From Beta vulgaris subsp. vulgaris (taxonomy: Eukaryota > Streptophyta > Magnoliopsida > Caryophyllales > Amaranthaceae), in assembly GCF_026745355.1 (NCBI RefSeq), contig NC_079206.1:20594392-20658391 (forward strand): a DNA stretch of 64,000 nt. The letters run 5' to 3'. Every line of letters starts with the position of its first letter. The first letter of the stretch is position 1. The translations under genes were made by a program, and so were the position numbers. Positions 11,201 to 22,740 of this stretch are shown in pieces. The notes below the pieces were generated by a model. That model was not told where the DNA came from, did not search any database, and worked only from the letters and a program-made list of their open reading frames with translations.

Positions 11201-14200
11201 CCTGACAAATTTTTTTTTGCACCATATACCCATGCAAGTTTCCAAATTCACCATATACCCTCCACGTTTAAAAAAATACATCAAACTATCCTTTTGACTA
11301 ACGTTGTTAGACTTCCGTTAGTCATTAATCCCCTAATCCCCCCTAACCTTAATAAACTAACCTAAACCTAAGCCAAACCCTAACCCTAAACCCTAATATA
11401 ATACCTGAATCCTTACCCCAACCACCCCTCCCCCACCCCTTACTCCTTCCAACTACCTACCACTCCAACAGCCCCCATCCCCCCCCTCCCCACCACCCGT
11501 GAAGCCTCCCTCCTCCCCACGCAGCCCCCCTCCCCACCAACCGCAGATGCCCCCTCCCCACTCCCCCGCAAACCCCCCTCCTCCTCCCCACTCCACTGTA
11601 ACCCCGCCCTCCCCCGCTAAATCGCACTCCTTCACCCTAAAAAAAATTGAAATTCGAAGGCGAGGAGGGTTGCGCTGCACCAATCACACCCCTGAACCCT
11701 AAAAAAATTTCTGAATTCGAAGGGGAAGGAGATTGTTTCAAAAAATCTGGGTTGTTTTGTTGGAACATTCCGTATGAAATACTCGATGCCATTCGAAAGA
11801 TCTAGGTTGTTGAATTCGAAAAAGTTTGAGATTCTTCATTTTCTTGGTGCGAAGAATTCGGTGATTGATTTGGGGTTTTTGCGAAGAATCGGTGGAAGGG
11901 AATGGGGATTTTCGAGACTGCGAGGGAAAGGGACGGGGGACTGCGGGGAGGGTGGAGGCTTGGAGGGGTCTGCGGGGGAAGGGGGAAGGAGGGGGACTGC
12001 AGGGAGGGTGGAGGGTGGAGGGGGCTGCGGGGGAGAGAATAGGGGTGGTGGGGAGGGAATAGGGGTGGTGGGGAGGGGGGTTGTTAGGGTGGTGGGGAGG
12101 GGGGTTGTTAGGGTGGTGGGGCAGTGAGGGGAAAGGGTAAGGAGGGTGGGGAGGGGTGGTTAGGGTTAGGATTAGATTAGGGGTTAGGATTGGGTAGATT
12201 TAGGTTAGTTAATTAGGATTAGAGAGGGTTTTAGGGGTTGATGACTAACGGAGTTTAACACCGTTAGTCATTAAGGATAAGTGAATGTATTTTTTCAAAT
12301 GTGGGGGTATATGGTGAATTTCAAAAGTCGAAAGGGTATATGATGCAAAAAGAAATTTGCCAGGGGTATATGGTGAAAAAACCGTAATATGTATCTAGTT
12401 CTTCATTTGCTACATTTCTTTGTGGACCAATGAAACTAATTTGTAGCTTTGACCAATAAGTATATTGTTCTTCATTGAAAGTTTTAAAGCACGTTAAAAA
12501 ACAGATGTAAATGATAAAGAAAATATGACTATAAACTTGTTTCGCTTTCTTTTCGTCTCTTCCTATCAAAAGTGGGCAATTAGATTGTTTAGCAAGACAG
12601 AGCCTCTCCAACAAATTGCAACAGCTCTTGACCATGAAAAAACTCACAACTCAAACACTCACTATGCTCTTCAAAAACCATTTCTCATCCACAATGTCAT
12701 CATGATTCATCCAATGGGACCAACATTCCAACAAAGAAGTTTGGATTTCTAAATAACAGTGCCTTTTTTCAAATTCAAACACTCATGCAACATACACTCA
12801 TACAGTTTACTTGGACAACACTATGACTATTGGACACCTTAGTTTAGGTGATTAGTGAGTCACTGAGACGGGTGTCATTCACACTTAGTAAATCATACTT
12901 ATTTTATGCCCAATGATATTCATTAGGCTTCAATTTAGATTAGAAAAAAAGATGGAAGTGTTTGGCCCCAAAAAAAATTCTTGACAGCCTCCACATTCTA
13001 AATTTGAGAGATTCACTCATCATTAAATCCACAAACAGGCTTGAATTTTTATATCTGCACACTACTCCACTTCTAGTGCTAGGGAGACTATAACCTTGTT
13101 TGTTTCTATTTGTACAACTCTCTTTTGATTTCATAATTCCGCCGCATTTAACTTTTGGATTACTATTAATAAGTATAATGTTTTACTTCCTCCGTCCAAG
13201 AATAATCTCATAATAGTTTGAACACTTTCATTTTCTATATGGTCCAACTCCCACTATTATTATATTAGTTTTGAACACCCCTTTGGCCCACACTCCATCT
13301 CTATCAATAGGAAAATACTCGATTTTCTCTCTCCATCATAAAAAAGATACCTCACCTACTCATACACATCTACTTTTTAATATAACAACATTTGATAAGC
13401 ACACTACAAAACTATGTTTCCTAACAAATGTTCAAATCCATCTGGGACAGAGTGATCGAGTAGCATAATTACGATATCATTAGAAAGACCCCTGATAAGG
13501 GCAAGGGACAAAATATTCACTATTCATCAAATTCATCCACCAACGTGTTTCCAGTTCTTCATTTGCTAAATTTTCTTCTTAAACCTATGGAACTAATCTT
13601 TATCGCAAACAAGCGGTACAAAAGTCTCACAACAATAGCAGGTAAGATCTCATTGGCTTATCAGCAAGCAAATCAAATTTACTACTTCAATTTTTCATGT
13701 GGACTTGATGGAAATGTTAGGAAGGCTACAACTAAAAGTATATCCAGTTCTATTTTCTAATCTATATATAGCAACTAAGATCCATATAATGAAGGTTGGA
13801 TCATCAGATAAGAAATCATTTTGAATTTTTATGTTACAACTCTTAAGCCTAATCTATGTGCAATAACAAACACCCTCAATGGATCCTGCCAGCAGTGGTT
13901 TTTGAGGAGAGCACCCTTACCATAACCACCTGATTTTTGCAAAAACAAAGAAAAAAAATAACAAAGCTTGGCATGGTATAACAGCTTGAGATTGAAAACC
14001 TCACCTGAAATCCCTTCCCTTTTGTGATCCCAGTGACGTCCACGCATTGTCCAGGAACAAAATGTCGTACATTGATTGATGTACCGACAGGCAGAAGCGC
14101 ATCTTCTGTCACCGGAAACTCCTTCAACTTCCTCATTAACGGAACCCCTTGCGCTCTAAAGTGACCCAACTCGGGTTTCGTCAAATGTTTTTCCTTCTTG

Positions 14201-14979
14201 TGAGAGCAACCAACCTAACTAGCACCACATCCGCAGACATCCCCAAACAATTAACATTTCAAACAGCGAAAAATATTCATAAATCTCAACTTTTCAACAT
14301 TTTCATATACTCACTAACATAAAACCCAACCCAAAAATTAAAGTAGAATCAACAAATGCACTTCAATATCATACTCAATCAGATAAATGCACAAATTTAA
14401 ACAACCAACCTAATAATACCACATCTATCAAACAATAAAACTCATCAACATCTTAACTATTAAGCACTCTCAAAAACCCACCAAACAACTAATCAGATAA
14501 CATCACATTTCAAGCAAACCAAACAACTAATCAGATAACATCACATTTTCAAGCAAACCAAACACACCCAAATCAAAAACCCACCAAAAATTGAGATCTA
14601 AACATGAAAAAATATGTTAAAATAATTCAACAACACACAAACGTGTAACATAAAACAGTACCTGTAAAGCAAAGATGCCTTCTTTCTCAATAGTTTTAAC
14701 TTGGGAAACAATATTATCATCAAACCAAAGAATAGAAATAGGAACTCGAGCACCCCATTTGTCCCAAAGTGCAGTCATCCCACATTTTATAGCAATTGCA
14801 CCAGTTCTTTTAGATTGTTTGGTCATTACACCAGCTTTTGCTTCAATGATTCTTGGCCGTAAAACTTCATTTTCAGGAGTTAGAATCTCCGAGCTGAAGA
14901 ATCTGATTTGGGTGGTTGTTTTTTGTGGGATTAAGATTGTTTTGAGCCGGGAAATTAGGCCTCTAGATGCGGCGGACAT
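8220..14979 (-). CDS. Organellar (probably mitochondrial) ribosomal protein uL3 (5 exons)
   Basis: Component of the organellar large ribosomal subunit near the peptidyl-transferase centre. Exons: 14979-14662, 14214-14005, 10570-10466, 8674-8561 and 8393-8220. All junctions are GT-AG, no phase conflicts, giving 306 residues. The first 35 residues are Arg/Ser/Thr-rich with few acidic residues ([20 protein letters not shown]), a probable mitochondrial presequence. uL3 core motifs follow: [33 protein letters not shown] directly joined by splicing to [16 protein letters not shown], then [32 protein letters not shown] and the acidic C-terminus ending DPFMAAD. Bacterial-type sequence rather than cytosolic L3 shows the organellar identity. 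The mitochondrial over plastid assignment rests on the presequence and family memory. Intron 2 (10571-14004) is 3.4 kb because of duplication and transposon insertion. Confidence 0.94.
10735..12440. repeat. Intronic duplication, copy A (carries the MULE)
   Basis: Copy A of a diverged direct duplication inside uL3 intron 2. Shared landmarks with copy B include TACTTATTTTATGCC, CAATTTAGAT, the AAGG/ACCCCTGA region and AGTTCTTCATTTGCTA. Copy A is interrupted by the Mutator-like element at 11181-12384 but lacks the Stowaway MITE present in copy B. Removing the insertion gives a segment of about 0.5 kb. Confidence 0.8.
11181..12384. mobile_element. Mutator-like foldback element in uL3 intron 2
   Basis: About 1.2 kb with very long terminal inverted repeats. 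The left arm starts CGATTTTTTCACCATATACC and the right arm, reverse-complemented, starts CGGTTTTTTCACCATATACC. Similarity continues for over 150 bases, including GACTAACG and TTAGTCAT segments. It is flanked by TAATATGT at 11172-11179 and 12385-12392; extended to 9 bp there is one mismatch. Nine-base duplications are typical of Mutator/MULE elements. The interior is C-rich on the left and G-rich on the right (CCCCTCCCCAC-type) with telomere-like CCCTAAACCC near 11385. No transposase, so non-autonomous. The related segment at 13483-13600 preserves the empty site. Confidence 0.88.
12775..13600. repeat. Intronic duplication, copy B (carries a Stowaway MITE)
   Basis: Partner of copy A at 10735-12440, in the same orientation about 2 kb away. 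It contains the intact counterpart of the MULE target (CACCAACGTGTTTCCAGTTC) and is itself interrupted by a Stowaway MITE at 13186-13460 that copy A lacks. The duplication therefore predates both insertions. Confidence 0.8.
13186..13460. mobile_element. Stowaway-type MITE in uL3 intron 2
   Basis: 275 bp. The left end CTTCCTCCGTCC and the right end GGGACAGAGTGATCGAG are inverted repeats, flanked by TA at 13184-13185 and 13461-13462. The homologous position in copy A of the surrounding duplication, near 11075-11080, lacks it. Confidence 0.85.
14482..14559. repeat. Two-copy direct repeat in uL3 intron 1
   Basis: Two nearly identical head-to-tail copies of a 38-39 bp unit starting CAAACAACTAATCAGATAAC, differing by a single T. 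Intronic, no coding effect. Confidence 0.85.
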
Positions 14980-15000
14980 GGTGATTAAACCTCAAAATTA

Positions 15001-15339
15001 ACAATCAAAAGAATGGATTTTGTGAAAAATGGTTTGATTTTGGGGTTAAGATGAAGACATTTTTTTGATAGATATCGAGCAGAAAGTTGAGTGATTTGAG
15101 GGTTGCAGAAACGAGGAGAGAGAATCAGCTAAACTGGAAGAAAGGGTTTTAGGGTGTCTCAGGGGTTTTGCGGCTGTGCGAAATGAGAACTGAAATTTTT
15201 TTTATTTTTATCTTACATACTAATAGTTATATTGATGTTTATTTTGAAAATATCAGTTTTTAATTATTTATATTATTGGATAATTAGATATATTGATCAA
15301 ACTTGCCTATAAAATCCTTTGTAATTTAGATAGAATCAT
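15001..15339. other. Promoter/leader flank of the uL3 gene
   Basis: Region upstream of the minus-strand uL3 start. It is purine-rich close to the start (GAGGAGAGAGAATCAG near 15112-15128), then becomes AT-rich. No certain TATA box or other element. Confidence 0.35.
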
Positions 15340-16930
15340 TTTATTATTGCTCGGTTTTGATGGGGATCAAATGGGGATAGTTAAAAAATTCACTGGCAAT
15401 CATGGGATACACTCTGAAAGGTGTAGGTTGATTAAGTTTTCAGACTTTAGAAGTTTTCAAACAAACTCTCTTAGTTAAACAATTGTGGCGCCTACAGTTG
15501 GATACAAAGTCATTTCATGTTGTGTTGAAAGCCCTATATTTTAAAAATGATTCAATTCCTAATGCGCGAAGGGGATTTAATCCTAGCTATTTTTGATGGA
15601 GCTTATGCGGAGCTAAATCCCTCCTCCTTGAGGGCCTTCAAGAAGAGTGGGTGATAGTACTAAGATTAAAGTGTGGGTTCCTGGAATGGTCGCAGCGCCA
15701 ATTCCTCGACATCAGCAGGTGATGGATTAACTGTTGCGAACTATATAAATCACGCCAACATGGAGTGGGATATGCAGGTGGTTCGAAGCAGCTTCTCTTA
15801 TGAAGACAAAAGGTGAATCTTACAAATTCCTATAGCTATAGTGCATAGGAAGGATATAAGGTATTGGAGTCCCTCAAAATGTGGTAATAACAATGTCAAA
15901 TCTGGATATTGGGTTGGAATGCTAGGAAAACAACAAGCAGAAGCGCATAATAATATGGATTTGTGGCGGTTTGTGTGGGGTTGGATGTGCCTCCTAAGTT
16001 AGCGCATTTTGTGTGGCTGCAAGGAAAGTATGATTGTCAAAGAGATTTTATTTAAGAGACATATAGCCCAAGATGAGTTGTGGTCATGTTGTGGGGTGGA
16101 AGTGCAATTAATAAACTATGTCCTCTTTGAATGTGAACTGATTAAAGGTGTGTGGGAGGATAAAAAGCATGCTACTATGTTAGAAGCTGCTCATGTGGGT
16201 TCAGTGATGACGAAGCAGACTTGGTGGATAGCAAAATGGGGAAAGGTGAAATGAGAGAAATCATAACAATTGCGTGGGCTATATGGTTTTGTCGGAATAA
16301 ATTTGTATATGCTCATGAAAATTTGAATGTTCACGTCTAGGTTGCAAGTTTTCTTCAAATGGTGGTTGATTTTGATTCCTACAAAAAGAAGGTTTCACCT
16401 TCTTTCATTCGTAGAGGCCCAAGTTTATCTAACACCCAATGAAAGTAACCACCTCCAGGTACAATGAAGGTTAATGTAGATGCCCATGTGATGGATGGCG
16501 CGTATATTGGTGTGGGGGCTATGATATGAGATGATGTTGGAACAATTGTTGTGGTTGTTGTTAAGAGTATGGACATGGGATGGGATGCAAGGTTGGCTGA
16601 AGTTGTTGTCGCTTGATATGGTTTGCATAGCTCAAAGATGCGAGTATGACAAAGTTTGGCTCGAGGGAGATGCTCTAGATGTGGTACAACAGGTATTGAA
16701 AGAGAATGAGGGTTGTGCCCCAATTTACTTGTTTTATTATGATAGTAGATGTTTGTCAAAGGATTTTTTTTAGTAGTTTTGTTTTTTCTAATGTTAAGAG
16801 GGTCGGGAATATTGTAGCTCACTAATGGTTAGGTGGAATACTAGATGTAGTTTGAATTTGTTTGTATGGACTCAATCTCCCAAAATTTAATTACTTTGAA
16901 AAATCTTGATTTGCAATAATACTCCATCAT
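15340..16930 (+). pseudogene. Degenerate LINE: zinc-binding region and RNase H relic
   Basis: A decayed non-LTR retrotransposon read in shifting frames. Recognisable in order are an AAACAATTGTGGCGCCTAC segment (LVKQLWRLQ-like), RRGFNPSYFW, DSTKIKVWVPGM, the zinc-binding region (DLWRFVWG, LAHFVWLQ, then the open frame from 16009 with ELWSCCGVEVQLINYVLFEC, i.e. C-x6-8-H/N-like ligand spacing) and an RNase H-like start (PPPGTMKVNVDAHVMDGAYI). The usual DSISQ-type tail lies near 16865. Reverse transcriptase and endonuclease are absent. Multiple stops and frameshifts show it is long dead. Confidence 0.65.
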
Positions 16931-17509
16931 AACTTTTCCTTCAAAAAAAAAAAACTTACGTATGAGAATATGTGGAAGAATAATAAAAAAAATCAAAAAT
17001 AATGAATATATTGTAATTGACAACTCACAAACTTTTTGAGAGCCATCACTACCTCGTATCAACATATGTGAATTTAACTCTTAGAGTCTTACATGCTCTT
17101 CAATTACACATATATTTTCAGAATACGTTCTTCCAAAGGTGTGAGGCGATTGATAGTTGGTACACCTTTGAAGTGCATGATCCAAATTCCAACCAGTGAC
17201 ATATTATAGGAGGGGTGGGTGTTTGGGTGGGGGTCTCGCCCTCTTTATACTTAATAAAGTTAACATAAATAACTACAATTTAATGAATGAATTATATTGT
17301 GGTATATAGTGGTCAACGAGTGAATTTTAAAACAATATTGGGAGATAACTCCAACTTACATCAATTTGGTTTTTTTTCCGTACATACTCTGTTTTCTTAC
17401 TTTAAATTAATAATTTTTCCCTTTAGTTTTTCAATTTCTTTTGCTTCCATCTTATTTTGAAAAGCCCTTTTAGTTAATTGTTTATATTTCCTTTTGCTTC
17501 ATATATATA
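16931..17509. other. Intergenic AT-rich DNA
   Basis: No gene or delimited repeat seen. It includes an A-run near 16945 and a TTTTTTTTCC stretch near 17370; possibly further decayed element sequence. Confidence 0.35.
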
Positions 17510-17793
17510 CTTCTTCCATTTTGAAATAAGTGAAACTATAATACTCTATGCATCCAAAGTCGAGTCTATTGTCACCAATGCGCCATGAGGTCACCCATCC
17601 CTCGACTACTCCCAACCAGACACACTCAATTATGGAGTAACTTAGCAAATGAGGTCACTAAAATAAAGATGCATCTTGTTAGAATGAGTAGCCTGAAAAA
17701 TCTCTTTAAAGCAATAATGACGGGTATTACATAAACACTACTCTAAAAAAGTTCTCACATAAAAGAGAGAAGTGTTTCACTTATTTCCGAAAG
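17510..17793. mobile_element. Stowaway-like MITE
   Basis: Left end CTTCTTCCATTTTGAAATAAGTGAAAC and right end GTTTCACTTATTTCCGAAAG are inverted repeats, with TA on both sides (17508-17509 and 17794-17795). About 284 bp, no coding capacity. Confidence 0.7.
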
Positions 17794-17972
17794 TATTTTT
17801 TTTGTCAAACAGTAACCAAGCAATATTCTTTTTTTTTCTCTAAATATATGCCTAACAATTATAGCATATTTTCTTTAAAAAAATATTGGTGTAATCTCAA
17901 GGTTACTTTCTTTTCCTTTTTCATTTGGTTAAGAGGTAAGGAAGCAATTGCAATATATCATATAATATTGTA

Positions 17973-18109
17973 CTGCTTCCTCCATTTCTTTTTAATGGTT
18001 ACACATTAATTACACTTTGAGTTTTGACACTATTCACAAATTTATGGTTGACTATCATTTGTGACTAATGGGTACGAAAAAATATAGTCATTTGAGATCT
18101 TGTTTGATT
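17973..18109. mobile_element. Left half of a split Stowaway MITE
   Basis: Starts TA-CTGCTTCCTCCATTTC and follows the family sequence (ACTATTCACAAATTTATGG, AAAATATAGTCATTTGAGAT, CTTGTTTGATT) up to about 18109, then stops. The missing half resumes near 24720 with CGTTTCAACAAGTAC and ends AGAAATAGAGAGAG-TA. Comparison with the intact MITE at 31258-31523 (reverse orientation) supports the join. Confidence 0.72.
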
Positions 18110-19638
18110 AATAAATCAATTTCATATAGAGTTTTTAGACACATTTAGGTTGCATTATTAGAGCATATTAGTTCATATAGTTGCATTTTAGGTGTTATTA
18201 GTATAAATTATCTATTTTGTGCTCTATTAAACTTCGTTTATGGTTCTCTTAATGCTTCAGTTAGTTTCACAGCTATTTGGACGCTTTCGAAGCAATGTTG
18301 GATGAATTGGATAATTCTTGCAGTGGAAGTTGATGAATGGCGGTTTTTGATCGATGAATTTTTGCTCATGGATACTTTTCTTGGTCCTTATAATCATATT
18401 AAGTGGAGTAGCTTCTATGAGGATCGCGACATATATTTCAAGAGTGAATTTCAGTTAAAAAAAGAAGAAATACATTAGTTATGAAGCGATAAGTACTGAC
18501 CACATGTTCACTCTTTTGATCATAACTCTAGTTCTACATATCTTATTGAAGTGATTCAAGTTGCGTTGAAAACTAGATTTGAATATCTTCATAACAATAG
18601 GTCACACACCCATAGACAATGCCTAGAGCTCGAAATTGTAATATTCCGAAAATTTAAACTTGCTTAAATTAAATAATAATAATTAGTGGTTAATATTTTC
18701 CTTTAATCATAAGTTATGATTGAAATTTTGTTATTCTATATCCAAGTAATGACAATTAATTCGTTAAATGAATATATGTTGCAAATAATAACAAGTTATG
18801 TTAGATTAAATAATAACATTAGTTAAAGTAAAAAAATAAAATAATAAACAAATTAATTACTACACAAATTAATGGTATTAGGAATAAAAAGGAGAAAAGA
18901 AAAGAAAAATAAAAAGGAAAACTCAAAAAAAAAAACAGAATTATGTTTTCAACTCCATCTTCATTTTCTTCACAGAAAAACTCAACAATGGAGTTTTATT
19001 CCAACCCATGATTTTTATACACCCAAAAACCCAACTTCAATTAAAAACTCCTATTCAAATCAAACCCACTCAAAAAATTCAATTTTTTCATCAAAATCAA
19101 CCCACCCAATTCACAAAACTAGACCCCAACTATGCATATAAATAACCATTATTGGCTCCCTTAATTCACCACCACCACTATTCCACCGTCTTCGTCGAAA
19201 AACCACCACAAAAAACACCCCCAAAACTTTTGTTTTTGGCAACCTACCACACTCTATCTCCTCTATTTTTCGGGTCAGCCACCACACCTCCACCGCAGCG
19301 CCGCTGCACTGCCGCCACTACTCGCACCACCACACCATCTCTTACTGAACCCGCGACGCAACCCACGCCTGCGGAACCCACATCTCAACCCAGCCGAGGT
19401 CTCCTCCCTCGCTCGCCCCTTCTTCTTCTTCTCTCTCTCGCGCCTCACCTTCTCCTATTTCACGCCGCAACCACTGCTACACCGGACCACCGTGGTCGAC
19501 GAACCACCATCGTGCCGCCTCGTGGTCGGAGCCCCAACCCACTGCCAGCCAATCTCTCTCTCTCCTCTGCTGTGTTTTCCGAGTCTGCTCAATTGAGCAA
19601 AGGAATGAAAATACCTCTCTTAACTTATTTTCGTTCTA

Positions 19639-19951
19639 CTTCATTCGTTTCCTAAAGATCTTCCTTGTTACTGTTCCTACAAATACCAAGGAGGATTCAT
19701 TTGTATGGGGTGTGGGGGTGGGTAAAATAGGAGAGAGAAAGGGGTTAAGATAAACAAATAAAAAGGGGTTAACGTAGGAGAGAGAAAGGGAGTAAAATTG
19801 AATTAATAATGTAATGGTGGACCATATGATAGGGACATGAGATGGTAAAAAGGAAAAAAAAGTTTGAACTAAGGAATAAAGTAAAAGAGGGAAGATCTTT
19901 TGGAAACACACTTAAATGGAAAGAGGGAAGATCTTTAGGAAACGGAGGGAG
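19639..19951. mobile_element. Stowaway-like MITE with long inverted repeat
   Basis: The left end CTTCATTCGTTTCCTAAAGA and the reverse-complemented right end CTCCCTCCGTTTCCTAAAGA match over about 26 bases through ATCTTCC. TA flanks both sides (19637-19638 and 19952-19953). Inserted in the solo LTR. Confidence 0.8.
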
Positions 19952-20147
19952 TATCTCCTTATTTTGTTTAAATAAGTTAAGCCCAAACATAGCCATGTTA
20001 CTCACTTAACTTGTTGGGCTTAGAATTTATATTGTGTTTTACTAATTGGATTGATTTTTATAAATCAGTAAATGAAATGGATTAAATGGTTAAATAACTA
20101 TTAATGTTGATGAATTCTTTAGCTAGTATCTAAAATATAATAAAACT

Positions 20148-20149
<2 letters not shown>

Positions 20150-20218
<69 letters not shown>

Positions 20219-20238
20219 TATAATTATATATATATATA
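20150..20238. repeat. (TA)n tract, left of the TIR element
   Basis: About 90 bases of nearly pure TA dinucleotide repeat with a short interruption near 20212-20226, directly abutting the GGGGTAGGATCC element. Confidence 0.9.
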
Positions 20239-21505
20239 GGGGTAGGATCCGCTGAAAACAGCTCTTAATCTGAAAACTGAAAACAAGGGTAACTTTTACC
20301 ACTTTTAGGGTAACTTTATATACTGTAGGGGTAACTTTTTCCTGTTTTAGGGTAACTTCATTATATTAAGGATCACTTTATATATTTCAAGGACAACTTT
20401 ATATATTATAAGGGTAACGTTTAGTACGTTTATGATAACTTTATTATGTCATAGTTAATTTTTATCTTTTTAGTGTAACTTTGAGTATTATAATGGTAAC
20501 TTTGAGTATTATAAGGGTAACTTTAACTAATAGTATTACAATAATTTTAAGTCTTGATATCCCCCACCTTCTTTTTCAACCTTCATCTTCTTCAACCTTC
20601 TCTTTCTCCCTCAACTCTCATAATAAAAAATTAGGAAACCAAAAATCAAAAATAAAACCTCTGCAAATTGAAAATAGCAGCACTGGATGGACAATTCCTA
20701 GAACATTCTGCCATGTATAAGTGTTAAAAGACAATAAATTTTTAGAAGTTCCATACTCACGGAACTTTCATGTGAATATTTCTTTTGCTACTTCATGTTG
20801 GCTCTTTGGCTTGATAATATATCTCATTTTCTTTGGTTTTCAAAAAGTTACAAGTTGGTACACTTGGGCAAAAGACAGATTTAACAATCAGTTACCTAAG
20901 TACCTGTTTTTAGACATGTTTTTCAATATTTTGAAGCCAAAATAAAAAATAAGTAAAAATCAAAAAATAAAACAAGAATCAAACCTCTGCAAATTGAAAA
21001 AGAAGCCCAGAAAACCTAATATGAACAATCAATCAGACACAATAATAATTGTATAAATTCGCAAATGAATAAGAGAGAGAGAAAAAGAGGGCAGAGATCA
21101 GAAAAAAGAAGAAAGAAGAAGAAGAGCAGTGTCGACTGCTGTGAATCTCGTTGCTATGGCGGTGTTCTTCGTTTTCGCCATTGATTTATTCAACCCACAA
21201 GTTTTCTAGGGTTCGAATTCAAGCATTAGAATACATTAATTCATCTGAAATGGCAGATTTTGCCTTTGAATTATGCATACCTACCATGAATTTGATGAAG
21301 TTCATAGAAATCAAATGGTGAGAGGAAAGAGAATTTGGGTTTTTTTTTTCACGGGGAAGAGGATGAATGGGGGGTTTATTTTGGATTTTATGAGGGAGGG
21401 ACAAAGAATTCCAGCCCTTAGATCATCTTAGTAATATTATTTGATGGTCCAGATCTTCTGTTTTCAGTTTTCACATTAATGAGTGTTTTCACAAGATCCT
21501 ATTCC
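20239..21505. mobile_element. Non-autonomous TIR element seated in a (TA)n microsatellite
   Basis: The left end GGGGTAGGATCCGCTGAAAA and the reverse-complemented right end GGAATAGGATCTTGTGAAAA are inverted repeats. Similarity continues through the CTGAAAAC-CTGAAAAC motifs for about 45 bases. Both sides are (TA)n (20150-20238 and 21506-21574), so the target was a TA microsatellite. Inside, 20285-20535 is a degenerate tandem array of GGGTAACTTTA units. A purine-rich AGAAGAAGAAGAGCAG stretch and a non-repetitive block (21100-21420) may be captured host DNA. No transposase. Superfamily unknown; the target preference recalls Micron-like plant elements. Confidence 0.72.
20285..20535 (+). repeat. 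Degenerate GGGTAACTTT tandem array
   Basis: About ten imperfect copies of a roughly 25-base unit built around (A)GGGTAACTTTA(T/G)A followed by an AT-rich spacer. Located just inside the left end of the TIR element. Confidence 0.75.
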
Positions 21506-21516
21506 TATATATATAT

Positions 21517-21574
<58 letters not shown>
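21506..21574. repeat. (TA)n tract, right of the TIR element
   Basis: About 68 bases of TA repeat with an ATAAATTATA interruption. Counterpart of the left tract at 20150-20238. Confidence 0.88.
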
Positions 21575-21576
<2 letters not shown>

Positions 21577-21681
21577 CCTTGCAATTTGATTATTATGAGA
21601 CTAGATTGTGACTAATAAATGATTAAATGATGATGTATTATGTGATAATCTTAATAGTATATTTCATGTAACTTTAATATA

Positions 21682-21937
21682 CTCCCTCTGTTTTTTTTAT
21701 CATTCCTACTTTTATGTGCGCGTCTTCCAATACACGTTTTAAAACTTAAATATCTTTCATTATATATTAGTAAAAATTATAACGATTGAATATTAATAAA
21801 GTACTAATTGAGACGAATCAAACAAGATCCCACATGACTATGTTTTTTCTTATAAATTGAGAACATTTGAGAAGATTCTCTCTATGCATGAATAGTGTCA
21901 AGATTCCAAGTGAGAAAGATAAAAAAAACAGAGGGAG
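21682..21937. mobile_element. Stowaway-type MITE in the solo LTR
   Basis: Left end CTCCCTCTG after TA and right end ACAGAGGGAG form inverted repeats. The interior contains GTGCGCGTCTTCCAATACAC and ACAAGATCCCACATGACTAT, shared with the MITE at 24910-25160. The right TA is mutated to TT. Confidence 0.8.
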
Positions 21938-22740
21938 TTCCAACTAAAGAATAATACAAGTTAAATATAATTTATTTGTTAGATTTACGCAGGCACTTGC
22001 ATATATTATACGAATGTAACAATTATAATATGAAGCCCATAAGATTGAATCATGAACCATAAGACTAATGTTCACTGATTTAATTCTTAAAATGACGAAT
22101 ATGTTTAAAGGGATTCTATGACTAATCGAATGAAGTTTCGAATTAAAGGTTAACAAAATTACGTCTTGAAATTGTAAAATACGAAATGGTTATAGTAAGA
22201 CATCGTCTGTAATCACAAATAAAGAATTACGACTTAGGTGCTAAGTTGTTAAGTGGAAAGGGTGTCTCAACTTTTTATCAACCACCAAAGATCTAAATAT
22301 AAAACTCCTAAATACCTCTTGAAATGGATAAATGATGGAATTGGATCAATAAACTCATAATTCCGAATAAAATATTAATAAGTCTTTTATTAATTCTTGA
22401 ATTTATTATATTAAAAAGGAAGAGATATTACAAGCCTCTCCCTACAATCAAGGTTGTTAAGCAGGATTCCAGGTAACGTCTACTGCTAACACCCGCACTC
22501 CCCTTCCAACTACGTTTTATGGTGCTTTTATATAATGTTTATGTTATGTTTTATATGGTGTGCGGGATATAAAATGTTTGGCTATGTAAATGATTTTATG
22601 ACATTATGAAATGACTTTACTATCATTTCTGAAAATTAATCAAAAGAAACGAAACATGATAAATGAAAGTGAAAGATGGTGAATGGCAGTACTATGTTCT
22701 CTGGGCCGTGCACGTGTCGTTCTGTTATCTGGCGGCAAAG

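Noticed and set aside
11385..11396. Interstitial telomere
   Set aside because: Only about two CCCTAAA-like units, inside a C-rich transposon arm; too short to be a telomere remnant.
11499..12127. Pro-rich and Gly-rich frames in the uL3 intron
   Set aside because: They lie wholly inside the Mutator-like element's C-rich and G-rich arms and mirror each other on opposite strands.
13876..14004. Extra coding extension of uL3 exon 2 past 14005
   Set aside because: The frame stays open beyond the donor but its peptide ([14 protein letters not shown]) does not match uL3, while splicing to 10570 restores the conserved [13 protein letters not shown] join.
19152..19655. 167-codon Pro/Thr/Ala-rich plus-strand frame
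   Set aside because: Low-complexity, GC-rich patch inside the solo LTR; its 3' end runs into a MITE. No family resemblance.
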